Below are positions 1 through 10,380 of a stretch of 64,000 bases of DNA, one piece after another. The position numbers and the translations under genes were made by a program. Numbering within the stretch: the first letter of the stretch is position 1; each line of letters starts with the position of its first letter. The notes beneath the pieces are model-generated. The model was not told the origin of the DNA. It did no database searches and was given only the letters and a program-made list of their open reading frames with translations. The DNA lies in contig NW_006763302.1 in the NCBI RefSeq assembly GCF_000218685.1, forward strand, positions 37,180 to 101,179, in the 5' to 3' direction. This stretch comes from Serpula lacrymans var. lacrymans S7.9. Its lineage: Eukaryota; Basidiomycota; Agaricomycetes; Boletales; Serpulaceae.

Positions 1-886
1 ACATTTATTTACAGTGCGATTATTTTTGATTTTTGAATCATTTTTATGGACACATATTTTTTAGAATGCCTGACTGACAATAAAGGAACTGTGTTGATAC
101 TGATAGTGTTTTGCCTTGCCTTTTTTTTACTGCATCTTCCCATGACATCATGATTTTCCTGCTCTCTTTTTGCTATTGGACTTTACTTTATGGCTATACA
201 AACCTGTGACATTACTCACAGCATTCATTGTTCTATCCCTTTCTTTTCCTTTTTTTGGCAATCTTATCCTGTACTACCTATGCAGGATTTGTCAGCGTAC
301 ATTCCTTCCTTCATATGGTTTCTCATTCTTTTTGCACAGCTATATTGTGCATAGCCTACTTTTCTTTTACTATATAAACCCCTGTATTTTACCTTGTAAA
401 ACAACAAGAACTCCAATCCAGACTTCTTCTCTAATTTCAAGTTCACTACTCTGCTGCTTGTGATCCAGTGTGGTCACAACACTTCCCACTGCTACCACTG
501 TCAACTGCTGTCATCGTCACTTCCCATTTTTGAAGTCATTGTCATCCCTTTCGGTTAGAGTTCTTCTGAGCACTACAGTTTGTGCGTCAGGAGCCTGCTA
601 TCACTGGGAACCTTGTCACCTTGTCATCCTCGTTGTTCTCAAACCTACCTTGTGCTACAATTAGCAAGGTAGTGCTCATCTATACTCGTCACTAAGCACC
701 TATCTTCTATAAATTCAACTATCCCTCCTCCTCAAAACCCACACTCATACACCTCTGGGTTTTACTTTGAAGGATCTTTATACGTACCACCCCACGAACA
801 ACCAGAGCACCCACTGTTCTAGGAGGCAAAGCCCATAAACAAGTTCCGTGGAATCTGGGAGGATTGTGTGTTAGTTTGTTTTTGTG
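1..886. repeat. Left arm of an 886-bp inverted repeat
   Basis: This arm is the reverse complement of 2845-3730. I compared the ends and several interior blocks and found mismatches only near the outer end (positions 5 and 18). Similarity stops sharply at 886, where the left side continues into Plavaka-like coding sequence. The arm starts at the first base of the window, so the true outer end may lie outside. Its short open frames are mirrored in the other arm and resemble no family I know. Near-identity implies recent formation or ongoing gene conversion. Confidence 0.9.
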
Positions 887-2847
887 CAGGACAGGACCCC
901 GCTATAGCAGACACAATAGTATACTGAATTTCCCGATGCTCTCAACCCGTCATCTGCTTCACATGGGAGACCCCGTTGCTAAAATGCCGGGCACCAATGT
1001 GTGCATGCATACTCTTGTATCAGGCATCCAGCTTCTCCTTTCCAACCATTTCTTTGCACCAAACCAGCGGGTGATTAAAGAAAAATTTATGGCCGGTATG
1101 CAGAATTTCTGGCACCAAGAATTTTGCGGAATCGGCAAGATGCCAGTCATACAAAAATGGTACACTTGTGCCGCTGAGACCCACATCCTTAGCTGCAGGG
1201 ATATATACAGCAAGATCCCAAGGATCAGCAGCTTGTTCATTGAGTCGCTTTAACAGATTGACAGTATAGCAACAAGTGTGGGGAGGATGAGGAAAGGGAT
1301 TGCCGAACTCATTAACTGTAGCAAGGGAGATGGGAGAGACACTCTTTGAGGTGCAAGCAATCAATTGTTGTTCAGGAAGGTCTGCGACCCAAACAACCAG
1401 AGGCATAAACGTAACCCTCAAGATACCATGGGGGTCTGGGGTAATCTGCTCATACTTTGCCACACACTTGAGATTCATTCTCCATGATAATGTCTATGCA
1501 ACGGTGCCAAAGCCATGCATAATGAATAGTCTGGTACTCTGTATGAACATCGTTGAAGGTCACAATGGGCATGAATGCTGTACACATCCATGCATGTGAA
1601 GTTGCCTTCATGTGCACCTCAGAGTTGATGTTTGCGAGAGTAAGGAATGTCGGATGCATCTGCAGTCCACCTGTTCCTCTGGTTACAACCGCCTTGTCTG
1701 AACCCGCTATAATACCCATCACAGTAGTGCCTACCAGATACTGATCCTATGCACTTTTTTCAAGACATATAAAGCAACCAGTCTTGAACATAGCACCTAC
1801 CTGAAGTTCCCAAGCGTAGTCTGCAGTCATGAATTCACTATATACGTGATTTTCCTCGAGGGCCTTGTTTGAAGAGTACTCTTTTTTAGGATCCAACATG
1901 ATGTGGTTAAAAAGATGACAAATTATGACATGTGTTTATAGTATGAGAAAACATGCATTGGCCAGGGCTTGAACCTGGGACTCCAGCTTTCATGGTCTGG
2001 TGCTTTACCAACTAAGCTACCAAGGCGTACTTGGAAAGTATACTGATTGGTTGCATGCCCAGAAGGTCCAGAATCACTGTACACGGGTGCGGATCCCATT
2101 GTGTTGTGATAAAAGATACTATTTGCCACCTCCAGGCCATCTCGCCAGATCAGCCTGATTGGCTTTGTAGTAGGATAGCCTTCAACAACAAGAGTCTGTA
2201 ATTGCCACTTTGGGCTGCTGGGCAGATAGTCCATAAAGCTTCATAGTTTGTGGGCAGAACTGAAGGACAGTGGTGCTGATTTGCATGTCTGCAGGCGCAA
2301 TGAGTATATCTAATAGATAATAAAATAATCATGATACCTATGTCAGTTTTAGGAAGGCATCCAACTGCATCTGATTGAGATTTTCAATCAGAAACATGGC
2401 AAGCTCCCATTCCTCCCTTGTAGCAAAAGGCCAGAAATGCTGTTTTCTTTGATATCTTGCAAAACAATTGTCATCAGAATCCATTTGTTGAAACAGGTTA
2501 GGACCTCTTCCGTATTTATAACCAGAGTTAGGATGATACTGAAACACTGTTCCCTGAGGAGGTGTCTGTGGAATATGTTGGTGCCCCTCTTCATCCCTTT
2601 CTGCCTGCATTGGATCATCACTGTTGTTTTCTGCATGCATTTGTTCCCGACTCTCCTCCATGGCCGCAACGCAAGTTTGATAGGGATCATTGGGATGAGC
2701 TATTACTTTGTCATATGTCGCAAAAATCAATGAGCACTGAGCAGTGGGGCAAGGAATCATGTGAGCAATTATCCACCTCTGTAGTGATTTTGCAGCTTGA
2801 ATGCAAACGATGTCGATGATGAGAACTGCTGTTAGAAAACCACACAC
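887..2847 (-). pseudogene. Plavaka-type (CACTA-like) transposase, 5' half only, decayed
   Basis: Read on the minus strand, successive open segments match the order of Plavaka-type transposases of Agaricomycetes. 2847-2338 holds an N-terminal part with FWPFATREEWELAMFLIENL. 2234-2100 holds KWQLQTLVVEGYPTTKPIRL. About 1910-1808 and 1745-1450 hold a part with IIAGSDKAVVT, separated by a GT-AG intron (roughly 1746-1803). 1478-1020 holds LPEQQLIACTSK and LVPEILHTGHKFFF. Family assignment is from remembered family motifs. The frame is broken by an insertion near 1910-2100, by frameshifts after 1020 and by a TGA at 942-944 where the family has Arg. The C-terminal half is absent because homology ends at the left inverted-repeat arm. 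It cannot encode an active transposase. Confidence 0.7.
1910..2105 (-). mobile_element. tRNA-derived insertion (SINE-like) inside the transposase remnant
   Basis: The minus strand of 1955-2026 folds like a tRNA. The acceptor stem pairs 6 of 7, the D stem is GCTT/AAGC, the T stem CCAGG/CCTGG is perfect around TTCAAGC, and box A and box B are recognisable. The anticodon stem is CCAG/CTGG but with an oversized loop, so a functional tRNA is unlikely. About 75 nt upstream and 45 nt downstream of it are also foreign to the transposase frame. The approximate borders come from where transposase similarity stops and resumes; no clear target duplication was found. Confidence 0.55.
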
Positions 2848-3730
2848 AAAAACAAACTAACACACAATCCTCCCAGATTCCACGGAACTTGTTTATGGGC
2901 TTTGCCTCCTAGAACAGTGGGTGCTCTGGTTGTTCGTGGGGTGGTACGTATAAAGATCCTTCAAAGTAAAACCCAGAGGTGTATGAGTGTGGGTTTTGAG
3001 GAGGAGGGATAGTTGAATTTATAGAAGATAGGTGCTTAGTGACGAGTATAGATGAGCACTACCTTGCTAATTGTAGCACAAGGTAGGTTTGAGAACAACG
3101 AGGATGACAAGGTGACAAGGTTCCCAGTGATAGCAGGCTCCTGACGCACAAACTGTAGTGCTCAGAAGAACTCTAACCGAAAGGGATGACAATGACTTCA
3201 AAAATGGGAAGTGACGATGACAGCAGTTGACAGTGGTAGCAGTGGGAAGTGTTGTGACCACACTGGATCACAAGCAGCAGAGTAGTGAACTTGAAATTAG
3301 AGAAGAAGTCTGGATTGGAGTTCTTGTTGTTTTACAAGGTAAAATACAGGGGTTTATATAGTAAAAGAAAAGTAGGCTATGCACAATATAGCTGTGCAAA
3401 AAGAATGAGAAACCATATGAAGGAAGGAATGTACGCTGACAAATCCTGCATAGGTAGTACAGGATAAGATTGCCAAAAAAAGGAAAAGAAAGGGATAGAA
3501 CAATGAATGCTGTGAGTAATGTCACAGGTTTGTATAGCCATAAAGTAAAGTCCAATAGCAAAAAGAGAGCAGGAAAATCATGATGTCATGGGAAGATGCA
3601 GTAAAAAAAAGGCAAGGCAAAACACTATCAGTATCAACACAGTTCCTTTATTGTCAGTCAGGCATTCTAAAAAATATGTGTCCATAAAAATGATTCAAAA
3701 ATCAAAAATAATTGCACTGTAAATGAATGT
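2845..3730. repeat. Right arm of the 886-bp inverted repeat
   Basis: Reverse complement of 1-886; the match runs through the last bases before position 3731. The arms with the intervening 1,958 bp form a fold-back structure. No short target duplication can be tested because the left outer flank lies outside the window. Confidence 0.9.
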
Positions 3731-3770
3731 TCTGCTGAAGAAAAAGAAACTGGAGCCACCGGTCCACCAC

Positions 3771-4508
3771 CTAGTCCAAATCCGACAGTTCCATGGCCTT
3801 ACCAATGGACTGGTTGTGTTGGACCACCTGATCAAACGAGGGAGGGAGAGGAGTAGTTCCAATTTGGAATAAGTGAGTCCCAGGCAGTGTGTGGTAGGTG
3901 TAGCTATAGCGAAGATGATGGACAAAAGATAAGTGTACCCAAGTGAATGGGACAGCGATGAACATGGGCGACGCAAGGGGATGAACCTTCTCCAGCTCAA
4001 AAACTACCCACCCACGCTCCAACCAGGCAAGACGAGCGACCGATGTTTTGATAGTATATGATGGTAGATCGACGTCATAAAGATGGACCTGTTGCCCTAT
4101 TTGAACCGGCCGCCGGGGCTTTGCTGATATCAGCAGTAGCACGTGGTAGTCAACGGATTGGCGACGGAAGCGGATAGGAAGTGGTGACATCAGAAATGGT
4201 GGGGGTGCAAATAAGATGAGGAGGAGGAGGGTGGAGGTGACGAAAAAGTGGATTAGAATGGAGATCCAGAAACAACTGTCAGGTGAGAATAAAAAGGAGA
4301 GGAAGGGGCCCATGGTGGGGCTAGGCAAAGGAAGGGGAGTAAGGGAAACAACAAAAATGAGGGCACAATACAATGTGTAGCCAGTGGCGATGCGAAAATT
4401 TGCCGAAATGCTGAAACGCGGAAAGTACCGAATGGAAAAGCAAAGGTGAGCGTGACTGGATTGCCTAATAGAGGTGATGCTGATCAGCCACAAGTTCGAA
4501 AAAGGCAA
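3771..4508 (-). CDS. Uncertain open frame with hydrophobic N-terminal half
   Basis: A 245-codon frame with several hydrophobic runs in the first half (for example VTSTLLLLILFAP) and a more ordinary second half. I do not recognise it. It lies directly beside the inverted-repeat arm in a repeat-rich zone, has no clear introns and reads partly like non-coding sequence. It may be chance or a repeat remnant. Confidence 0.2.
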   Translation of the reverse strand: MPFSNLWLISITSIRQSSHAHLCFSIRYFPRFSISANFRIATGYTLYCALIFVVSLTPLPLPSPTMGPFLSFLFSPDSCFWISILIHFFVTSTLLLLILFAPPPFLMSPLPIRFRRQSVDYHVLLLISAKPRRPVQIGQQVHLYDVDLPSYTIKTSVARLAWLERGWVVFELEKVHPLASPMFIAVPFTWVHLSFVHHLRYSYTYHTLPGTHLFQIGTTPLPPSFDQVVQHNQSIGKAMELSDLD

Positions 4509-4869
4509 TATTAATTACTATTCCACGTGGCACTGTGCCTGTGTGGCGCAAAGGCGAGTCTTTTTGAATATTTGCTTCGTTATTGACACTTGTCCATGCT
4601 ACCAATCAACTTTGGTGCATGACAACAAGCAGCCCAGTGATTTGGAACTCCAAAAAGGAACGACTTGTCCACAACCCTCATGGCAACAGCTGAGCCAGAG
4701 GTCCTCAGGCTTCCCCCTGGGCTAAATATGCAGCAAAAACCGGCCAAATTGCTTTCTGAGGATGAAATAACCCTGAAAAACAACAATCACATTCACTGTC
4801 TCCCTCATGTTTCAGCAAGGCACCCTGTTGAAGCCCTCTTGACCCTCTCAAGCCCCTTCTCCGCCACAA

Positions 4870-5502
4870 ATGCCTGCGAAGAAAACTCGTAGGAGAAGTC
4901 ACACTGATCCCACCATTGTGCGACCCAGGTGTCAATTTTACACGCCACATGGATACTACAAGTCATTCTCATCTCCTATCCGGTTATCACCGATGAAGGC
5001 ACAACACTCGTTTGAAAAGAAAGTTGCCACACACCATGTGGACTGCATTTCAGAGGAGGTCAGTGCTTTATGACTATGTAGGGTATCTGCAATTCTCATA
5101 ATATACTTCCCATAGGAGATATCCGCTTATGAGCTAGAGTCTATGCCAGTACCTGCAATTTACAAGGCCTACCAAGCCAAAAAAGCAGGACAACAATCCC
5201 TCAGATGTGCGGTGCAGCAATTTGCTTGGAAGGTAATGGAATCCTCCATGACAAAGAAGTTTTACAGGGAAATGTTGGGAAATAGCAGGAAGGCACTATT
5301 GAGTAGCAATGCCAAGGTGGTATTTTTAGAGGACTACATGCGGCAGAAGGGACTTCCCATCCAAATACCTGACTTCAAACCTGCACCCATTGAGCCGGTG
5401 TTCAAAGCTTCTCCCTATGACTCAGTGGATATGCATTCAGACAAGGGCACGGAGTCCGATAGTGGTGAGAGTGGCACAGAATCTGATAGTGGCGGGAGTT
5501 GA
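4870..5502 (+). CDS. Small unknown protein, basic N-terminus and acidic Ser-rich C-terminus
   Basis: Two exons, 4870-5058 and 5116-5502, join across a 57-nt intron (donor gtcagt, acceptor ccatag) to give 191 residues. The start is the ATG of MPAKKTRRR; the basic beginning could be a nuclear signal. The middle is helical and basic (AYQAKKAGQQSL, LEDYMRQKGL). The tail repeats a TESDSG-like unit. I do not recognise the family. Frame continuity across the intron makes it look like a real gene, although it sits in a repeat-rich zone and may belong to a mobile element. Confidence 0.5.
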
Positions 5503-7394
5503 GATGTCAGCAACTCTGAGGGGTCTCAGGATTCCTACCCTGCTTGAAGAGGGAAAGATTCAGGGAGCTTGCAGCTTTTATATTTGCTTTACTTTGTCTG
5601 TATTGCTATTTTTGTTTACAATATATCTGTTCATTGTTTTGTGAAATGAATCTTCTGATTGTTATCTTGGAACATCAGGCTGCCTCAAGTTCAAGAGGTA
5701 TTAAATGAAGGGTTTGTACTTCTGTTCTTGCTTTCTTTCTCTCTTGCCATGTCTTACAATCATCTCTCTCATCATGGTGAGTCCCTAATATTTATTTTTT
5801 TGATCTAATACTAACAGAACTCCTGAATAGCTCAAGTTTGATTGGGTGCTCCTGCAAGTGAAAATCCCCAGGACACTCGCAACTTGCAACAGATCCCCCC
5901 ATAGTTACAGGGCTCTCAGGATTGGTATATTTCCCCACAGTCCATCCCGTATCATCCCCCTCAATTTCAAATTCTGATGTCTGATCCTACATTTCTATCC
6001 TCATACCATGTACCTCAGCATGTGTTTTATCCTCCACCCAACCCCCCCCCCCTTATCGCACATTTTCAGCCGCCAGTGCTGTCTTGTTGATAAAGTGTTT
6101 GATATGGGATAGCTACCAAAGCTTCTTTATCCTAGGGTTACTGGAAGTTTACAACCTAAGCTGGACAACAGGTAATAACCTAGTTTGTTTGTGGGGTGGA
6201 AGTTAATTATCCCTTATGTTATGAGTATGTCAATAGTCCTTGTGCTCTGGAAGACTAATATGACAATGGTAGATATGTCCTTGGTGATATAAAGGACAAG
6301 TGGTAGTATGTGAATAGAAGTGAGAGGGTATGTGTGAGTTTGAAGTGTTGCGTGACTAGCTTCAAGATATAGCCATGACAATGATAGTCCTTACTTGTAG
6401 AGAGACTAATAGAATAAAGATAATAGTGTCCTACATTTGATAAAGGACAAACTATGATACATTGATGGTCGATAGAAGGGTGAAGCAATGCTTGACTATG
6501 CTCTAGTGACTGACTGCAGATGAGCTTACACCAGATCAATAGATGACTGATATAAGTTTGAGATGAACTATAGAATACTAGAGCTACTTGTGGCAAATAA
6601 TAAACAATCACAGACTGTAATCACACTTGGACTACTGTTATCTGTGACAGATGTGACTTGATGACTAAGCTTCCTAGGGTGGGCAATACCTTTTGTATAC
6701 TTCCTAGGCAAAAGCTAGTTGACTTCTGAGTGGTTGTCCACTTATGTGGGGACTGCTTGTAAGTATAAGCTTTTTTTTTTATTAGGTGGAAAGTTGGCCT
6801 TCTTATATACCTTTTGGCTATAGGGGCTCCCTCCCAGTTGGTAATTACAAATGGTAGTACCAAAATATCTAATGGAAATTCAAAAGGCCAGAATCATCTA
6901 TTGGGAATCTAGATGATTCTAGAGTGGTCTTTTTGAGACTAAGAATAGAAAAGTAATTTGAAAATGTGGAGCAAAATATGACTCAGTCAGGCACAGTGTT
7001 CTATTTATAAGAAACAAATGCCAATTCAGCCTTCTCCACAGTATAACAAGAATTTTGGAGAATTTCCTTATTTGAAAGCCCTCCAAAAGTATCCAGACTG
7101 ATAGGGGCGTGAAAGCATTACCTACTCCCCAAAAACCGGAGTGATTGGTGAAGTGGTTGTTGAGAAAAAGGCAGATTATGTCGTGGGAAATTCACTTTCC
7201 CTTTTCAGAAACTGACCATGTGCAAGCCATGTGGTCAGATTTCAGTGTGGCTGCCAGTGGCTGACAATAAGCGTGATACAAGCATTCTTGTTTGGCTCAT
7301 ATCTCCAGAACTAGCAGTCATCAAAATATAAAACTTTGTGACATAGTACTTTGGAATGTGTGCTTTAAGATGAGGTACTTTTGCGGGGTACAAT
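5503..7394. other. No gene recognised
   Basis: AT-rich sequence with short C-runs (near 6042-6053). Short open frames on both strands show no family resemblance or splice-linked continuation. Confidence 0.5.
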
Positions 7395-8096
7395 ATGTCG
7401 TGGAATGCCATGTCCATACATGAAACATTTTTCATGTATAATAACGTGTCTTCCACGTTCCATCAGCCTCCACCTCCTTTTCACCCACCTCCTCTGCACC
7501 CCATGATTAACTCACTTCCTCCCAAATGCCCCCCTGCCTTGTGTCCGCCTCCCTTTAACCCACCTCCTCTGTACATGAATCCCCCAACCAACTCGCTCCC
7601 TCCAAACTCACTCCCTCCAAACTTGCTCCCTCCTGAACACCCCCCTCTTCCTTCACACAACAACCGGATATTTCCTGTCCAGAGATTGCCCGTCCGTCCA
7701 TCTCTGTCCATGCTATGGCAGCTGGTGCAGGGAAAAAAGGGAGGATGACAAGAGTTGTTGCATCAGGAGCGGTTGCACAGCCAAGCATTAACCCTGAAGC
7801 CTAAGAAAGGCTCAGGGTTGAATACTGCAGGTAACGGCATGAGCTCACAGTTGAGACAGGCATCAGAGCAAGCCTTGGAGCTCAGCCCCCCCCCCCCCCC
7901 CCCACGTTTGGCTTGCCCCATCTCTTCTCCAACCGCATGATCCACAATATGGAAAGCTTGGATAATGAAGACATCAAAGAGGAGAACCCCAAAGAGCAGC
8001 CTCCAAGCAACAGAGGCAACAGTGGGCTATCATTATGTTCAATTGAGAACTTCTGGAAAGTGTCTAGCCACTTGCTGAGAGCTAACAGGGACAGAA

Positions 8097-8174
8097 CTAG
8101 AGTCCAGTATGAGTAACTATATTATCAGAGAGTACAGAATGTGTACAGTACCTAGAGTCCAGTATGAGTAACTA
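8097..8174. repeat. Two direct copies of a 23-nt sequence
   Basis: The sequence beginning ctagagtccagtatgagtaa occurs at 8097 and again at 8152, a 55-bp period. It lies in the non-coding-looking part of the DUF6532-like region. Confidence 0.7.
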
Positions 8175-9224
8175 AAGAATAGAAATACTGGACTCTGCAA
8201 TACTAGTCCGAAGTTTTGTAAACAAAGGTAAACAAATCAGCCACAAAGGCGAAATTATAGAATGCTCAGTGAATACTGAACAATACAGCAAAAAGAATAA
8301 AAAGGAAAGTGATTTAGAAAGAAGGGAAAATAGATAGCACAACTAGGTGCAGAATCACCAAAACTAACACATCATGCCAAACGTACTCCCTTGGGCCTCC
8401 TCCAAGCAAGGCTGGACCGTCGTCAATAGGGGCTCCTGTTCCAGCATTAGGTATGTTATTATGATGCCGACGGGGGTACCAGGACTATGTTCATCAGAAG
8501 TGTTGTGGGGTATAATACACTTAGAGGATCGCACTTACAACCGCATAATAAGGGTCAGTCATTTTTTACATGTTTTAATTTTTCTAACTACAGATATTAA
8601 TAAGATCTAGGTGTCCATGAAAAGTACCGGTCGAAGAAATGCACATCACGAAGACCCCCATCACCTGATTCAGAGTCAAGCGTCTCTGACAGAAGATCAA
8701 AAAGTTACCGGCAAGGGAAAAAGCGACAAACAAGGTTTGGTAAATCTGAGTTGGAAGACGCAAAAAATGTAATCCATCACTTGATCTTGTTGGAGAAGGG
8801 GATGCCAAGTATGAACGCCAAACAAGACTTAGCAATAGATGCCCTTCAGCAGATTGCTATTGAGCGGGGTGATGGTAAGTTTCTACTGCCTCTTGGTCAG
8901 TCGCACAGCTAATATGGCTCTAGATCCTGATTTGATAAATATACAGCTCTTGGACATCAAGGCTGTTACCAATGCAGTGTCTGCCCTACGGGGCATATTC
9001 CGACATAATAAAACTATGTGAAACTCAGCCACTGCCCAAGAGGCTATAGAAACGACTTTATTATTTACCTATGTGAAACTACAATGGATGTTAGTTTAAG
9101 GTGATCTCTAATAAATGTAATGTAACATACCTTAGCCGCTGCCCAAGAGGCTATAGAAATGACTGAGGTATTTCTATACTGGACCCCCTACTACTTATAG
9201 CCGGAGGTGCTACTCGCTATAGTA

Positions 9225-9306
9225 TAATGACTCCTAGGAGTACAATTATGCTCCTAGGAGAACAATGGTGACTCCATGGAGCGGTGGCTATGCTCCATGG
9301 AGAACA
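9225..9306 (+). repeat. Short tandem quasi-repeats built on palindromes
   Basis: Four degenerate copies of a roughly 22-bp unit contain ctcctaggag (twice) and ctccatggag (twice), each self-complementary. In the reading frame of the DUF6532-like gene they encode repeated APR/APW-R-T peptides. Confidence 0.6.
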
Positions 9307-9326
9307 ATGGCTGCTTCAGCAGAGAC

Positions 9327-9727
9327 TGTTACAATTAACATACCAGCACCTACTTATGCTTCACTTTTGTACTTCTACTTTTATTTTCCAAGTCACATGA
9401 CCAGTCATGTGACCATTTACTTTACTTTACATTTTCGACTTTTCATAGTCACATGACCAGGTCATGCAACACATCACCTGACCAGTGTCTAGACTCATCA
9501 TGTGACCGGTCACTTGCTAGACATCGGACTTTGAACTTTATTTACAACTGTACAGTACCTCATGTATTTTAGTATATATACAAGAGCAATACATGGGGAA
9601 GGACTCAGCGAGTCCTCCTGTTGTATACCAACTAACTCTCTGCATCTTAAGGAGTAACCACTCCCTCTTCATTCTCTTTATAGTGTGTTCCTGTGTGCGC
9701 CAGAGTAACTAACTCTTGGTTGTTACA
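9327..9727 (+). mobile_element. Solo LTR with 5-bp target duplication GAGAC
   Basis: It starts TGTTAC and ends GTTACA, flanked by GAGAC at 9322-9326 and 9728-9732. The right ~190 bp, including the terminal CCAGAGTAACTAACTCTTGG block, resembles the LTR of the gypsy element at 57-64 kb read on its own strand. The left ~200 bp does not. Removing it joins the reading frames of the surrounding DUF6532-like gene, so it is an insertion into that gene. No internal element remains, as expected after LTR-LTR recombination. Confidence 0.85.
9572..9581 (+). promoter_or_regulatory. Putative LTR TATA box
   Basis: The palindromic GTATATATAC occurs just before the part of this LTR that is shared with the gypsy LTR. 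An equivalent TATATATA lies in the gypsy LTRs (near 57283 and 61862 on the complementary strand). The position fits a U3/R border; promoter activity is inferred. Confidence 0.45.
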
Positions 9728-10380
9728 GAGACCGGGTTTATCCGGTTTTGTCAAGACATGCAGCACAAGGCTTGGTACAGGGCTTGTATGACTTATGCCC
9801 CACCCTGGGGAGCCAAACTACTCATTGATCCCATAGCAAATATGTTAGGTCTTGCCATGCAGAGCTAATGGCTGCACCCCACAGGCTTCTGCTACACCCA
9901 GAAGTCAACGGGGGTACTAGACACTTCGGTCACAATGGCATTGTCTACGTGATACTGGATTCTTTGTTTTTGCACTGAGAGATGTTTGGCCATGTTTTTA
10001 TGGATGTAATCCAGGATGACTTAGATCCCCACCTTGATCATATTGTTGCCCTCGCAAGTACTGCCCTTTTTGCTGTGCTGGCAGATTACCAGTGTGGTTA
10101 TTTTCACAGTATTTCATTTGAAGCAACAACCTATCGCAAGTTTTACGAGGAATGTTTGAATTTAATCCAGAGGATTTGTACAGACAAGGATGCACCTGAA
10201 GTTTTAGAGGAATACCAACAATTATTGAGGGAAATTGTGAGGTTGGCACAAGCTATGTAAGCTTTTGTTCTTTGACATGATCAGACCTCACTGAAATGTC
10301 TTTCTTTTGTCTAGGATTCCCAATGATGATGATGTTGTCTCATTTGCACCCCAAGAACCCTTTGGTGATAATGTAGACTG

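Larger units (their letters stand above)
7395..10380 (+). pseudogene. DUF6532-like gene, decayed and split by a solo LTR
   Basis: Coding-like segments run along the plus strand. A Pro-rich start lies at 7395-7748 with repeated NSLPP units. An open stretch 7913-8116 follows. About 8630-8874 joins 8909-9021 across a 34-nt intron, giving ELEDAKNVIHHLILLEKGMP and a helical follow-on. 9244-9326 continues at 9733 if the LTR is removed. About 9895-10257 joins 10314-10380 across an intron ending ttgtctag. The last part carries the RHFGHNGIVYVILDS block plus two long helices, which resembles the C-terminal region of the fungal DUF6532 family (from memory). A TGA at 9976-9978 and several frame breaks argue against function. 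The segment before 8600 may belong to another gene. Confidence 0.5.

Noticed and set aside
1955..2026. Functional tRNA gene
   Set aside because: Acceptor, D and T arms pair, but the anticodon stem has an oversized loop and a mismatch, and it sits inside a disrupted transposase frame.
7481..7788. Gly-rich open frames on the minus strand
   Set aside because: They are the antisense shadow of the Pro-rich plus-strand stretch; the composition explains the lack of stops.
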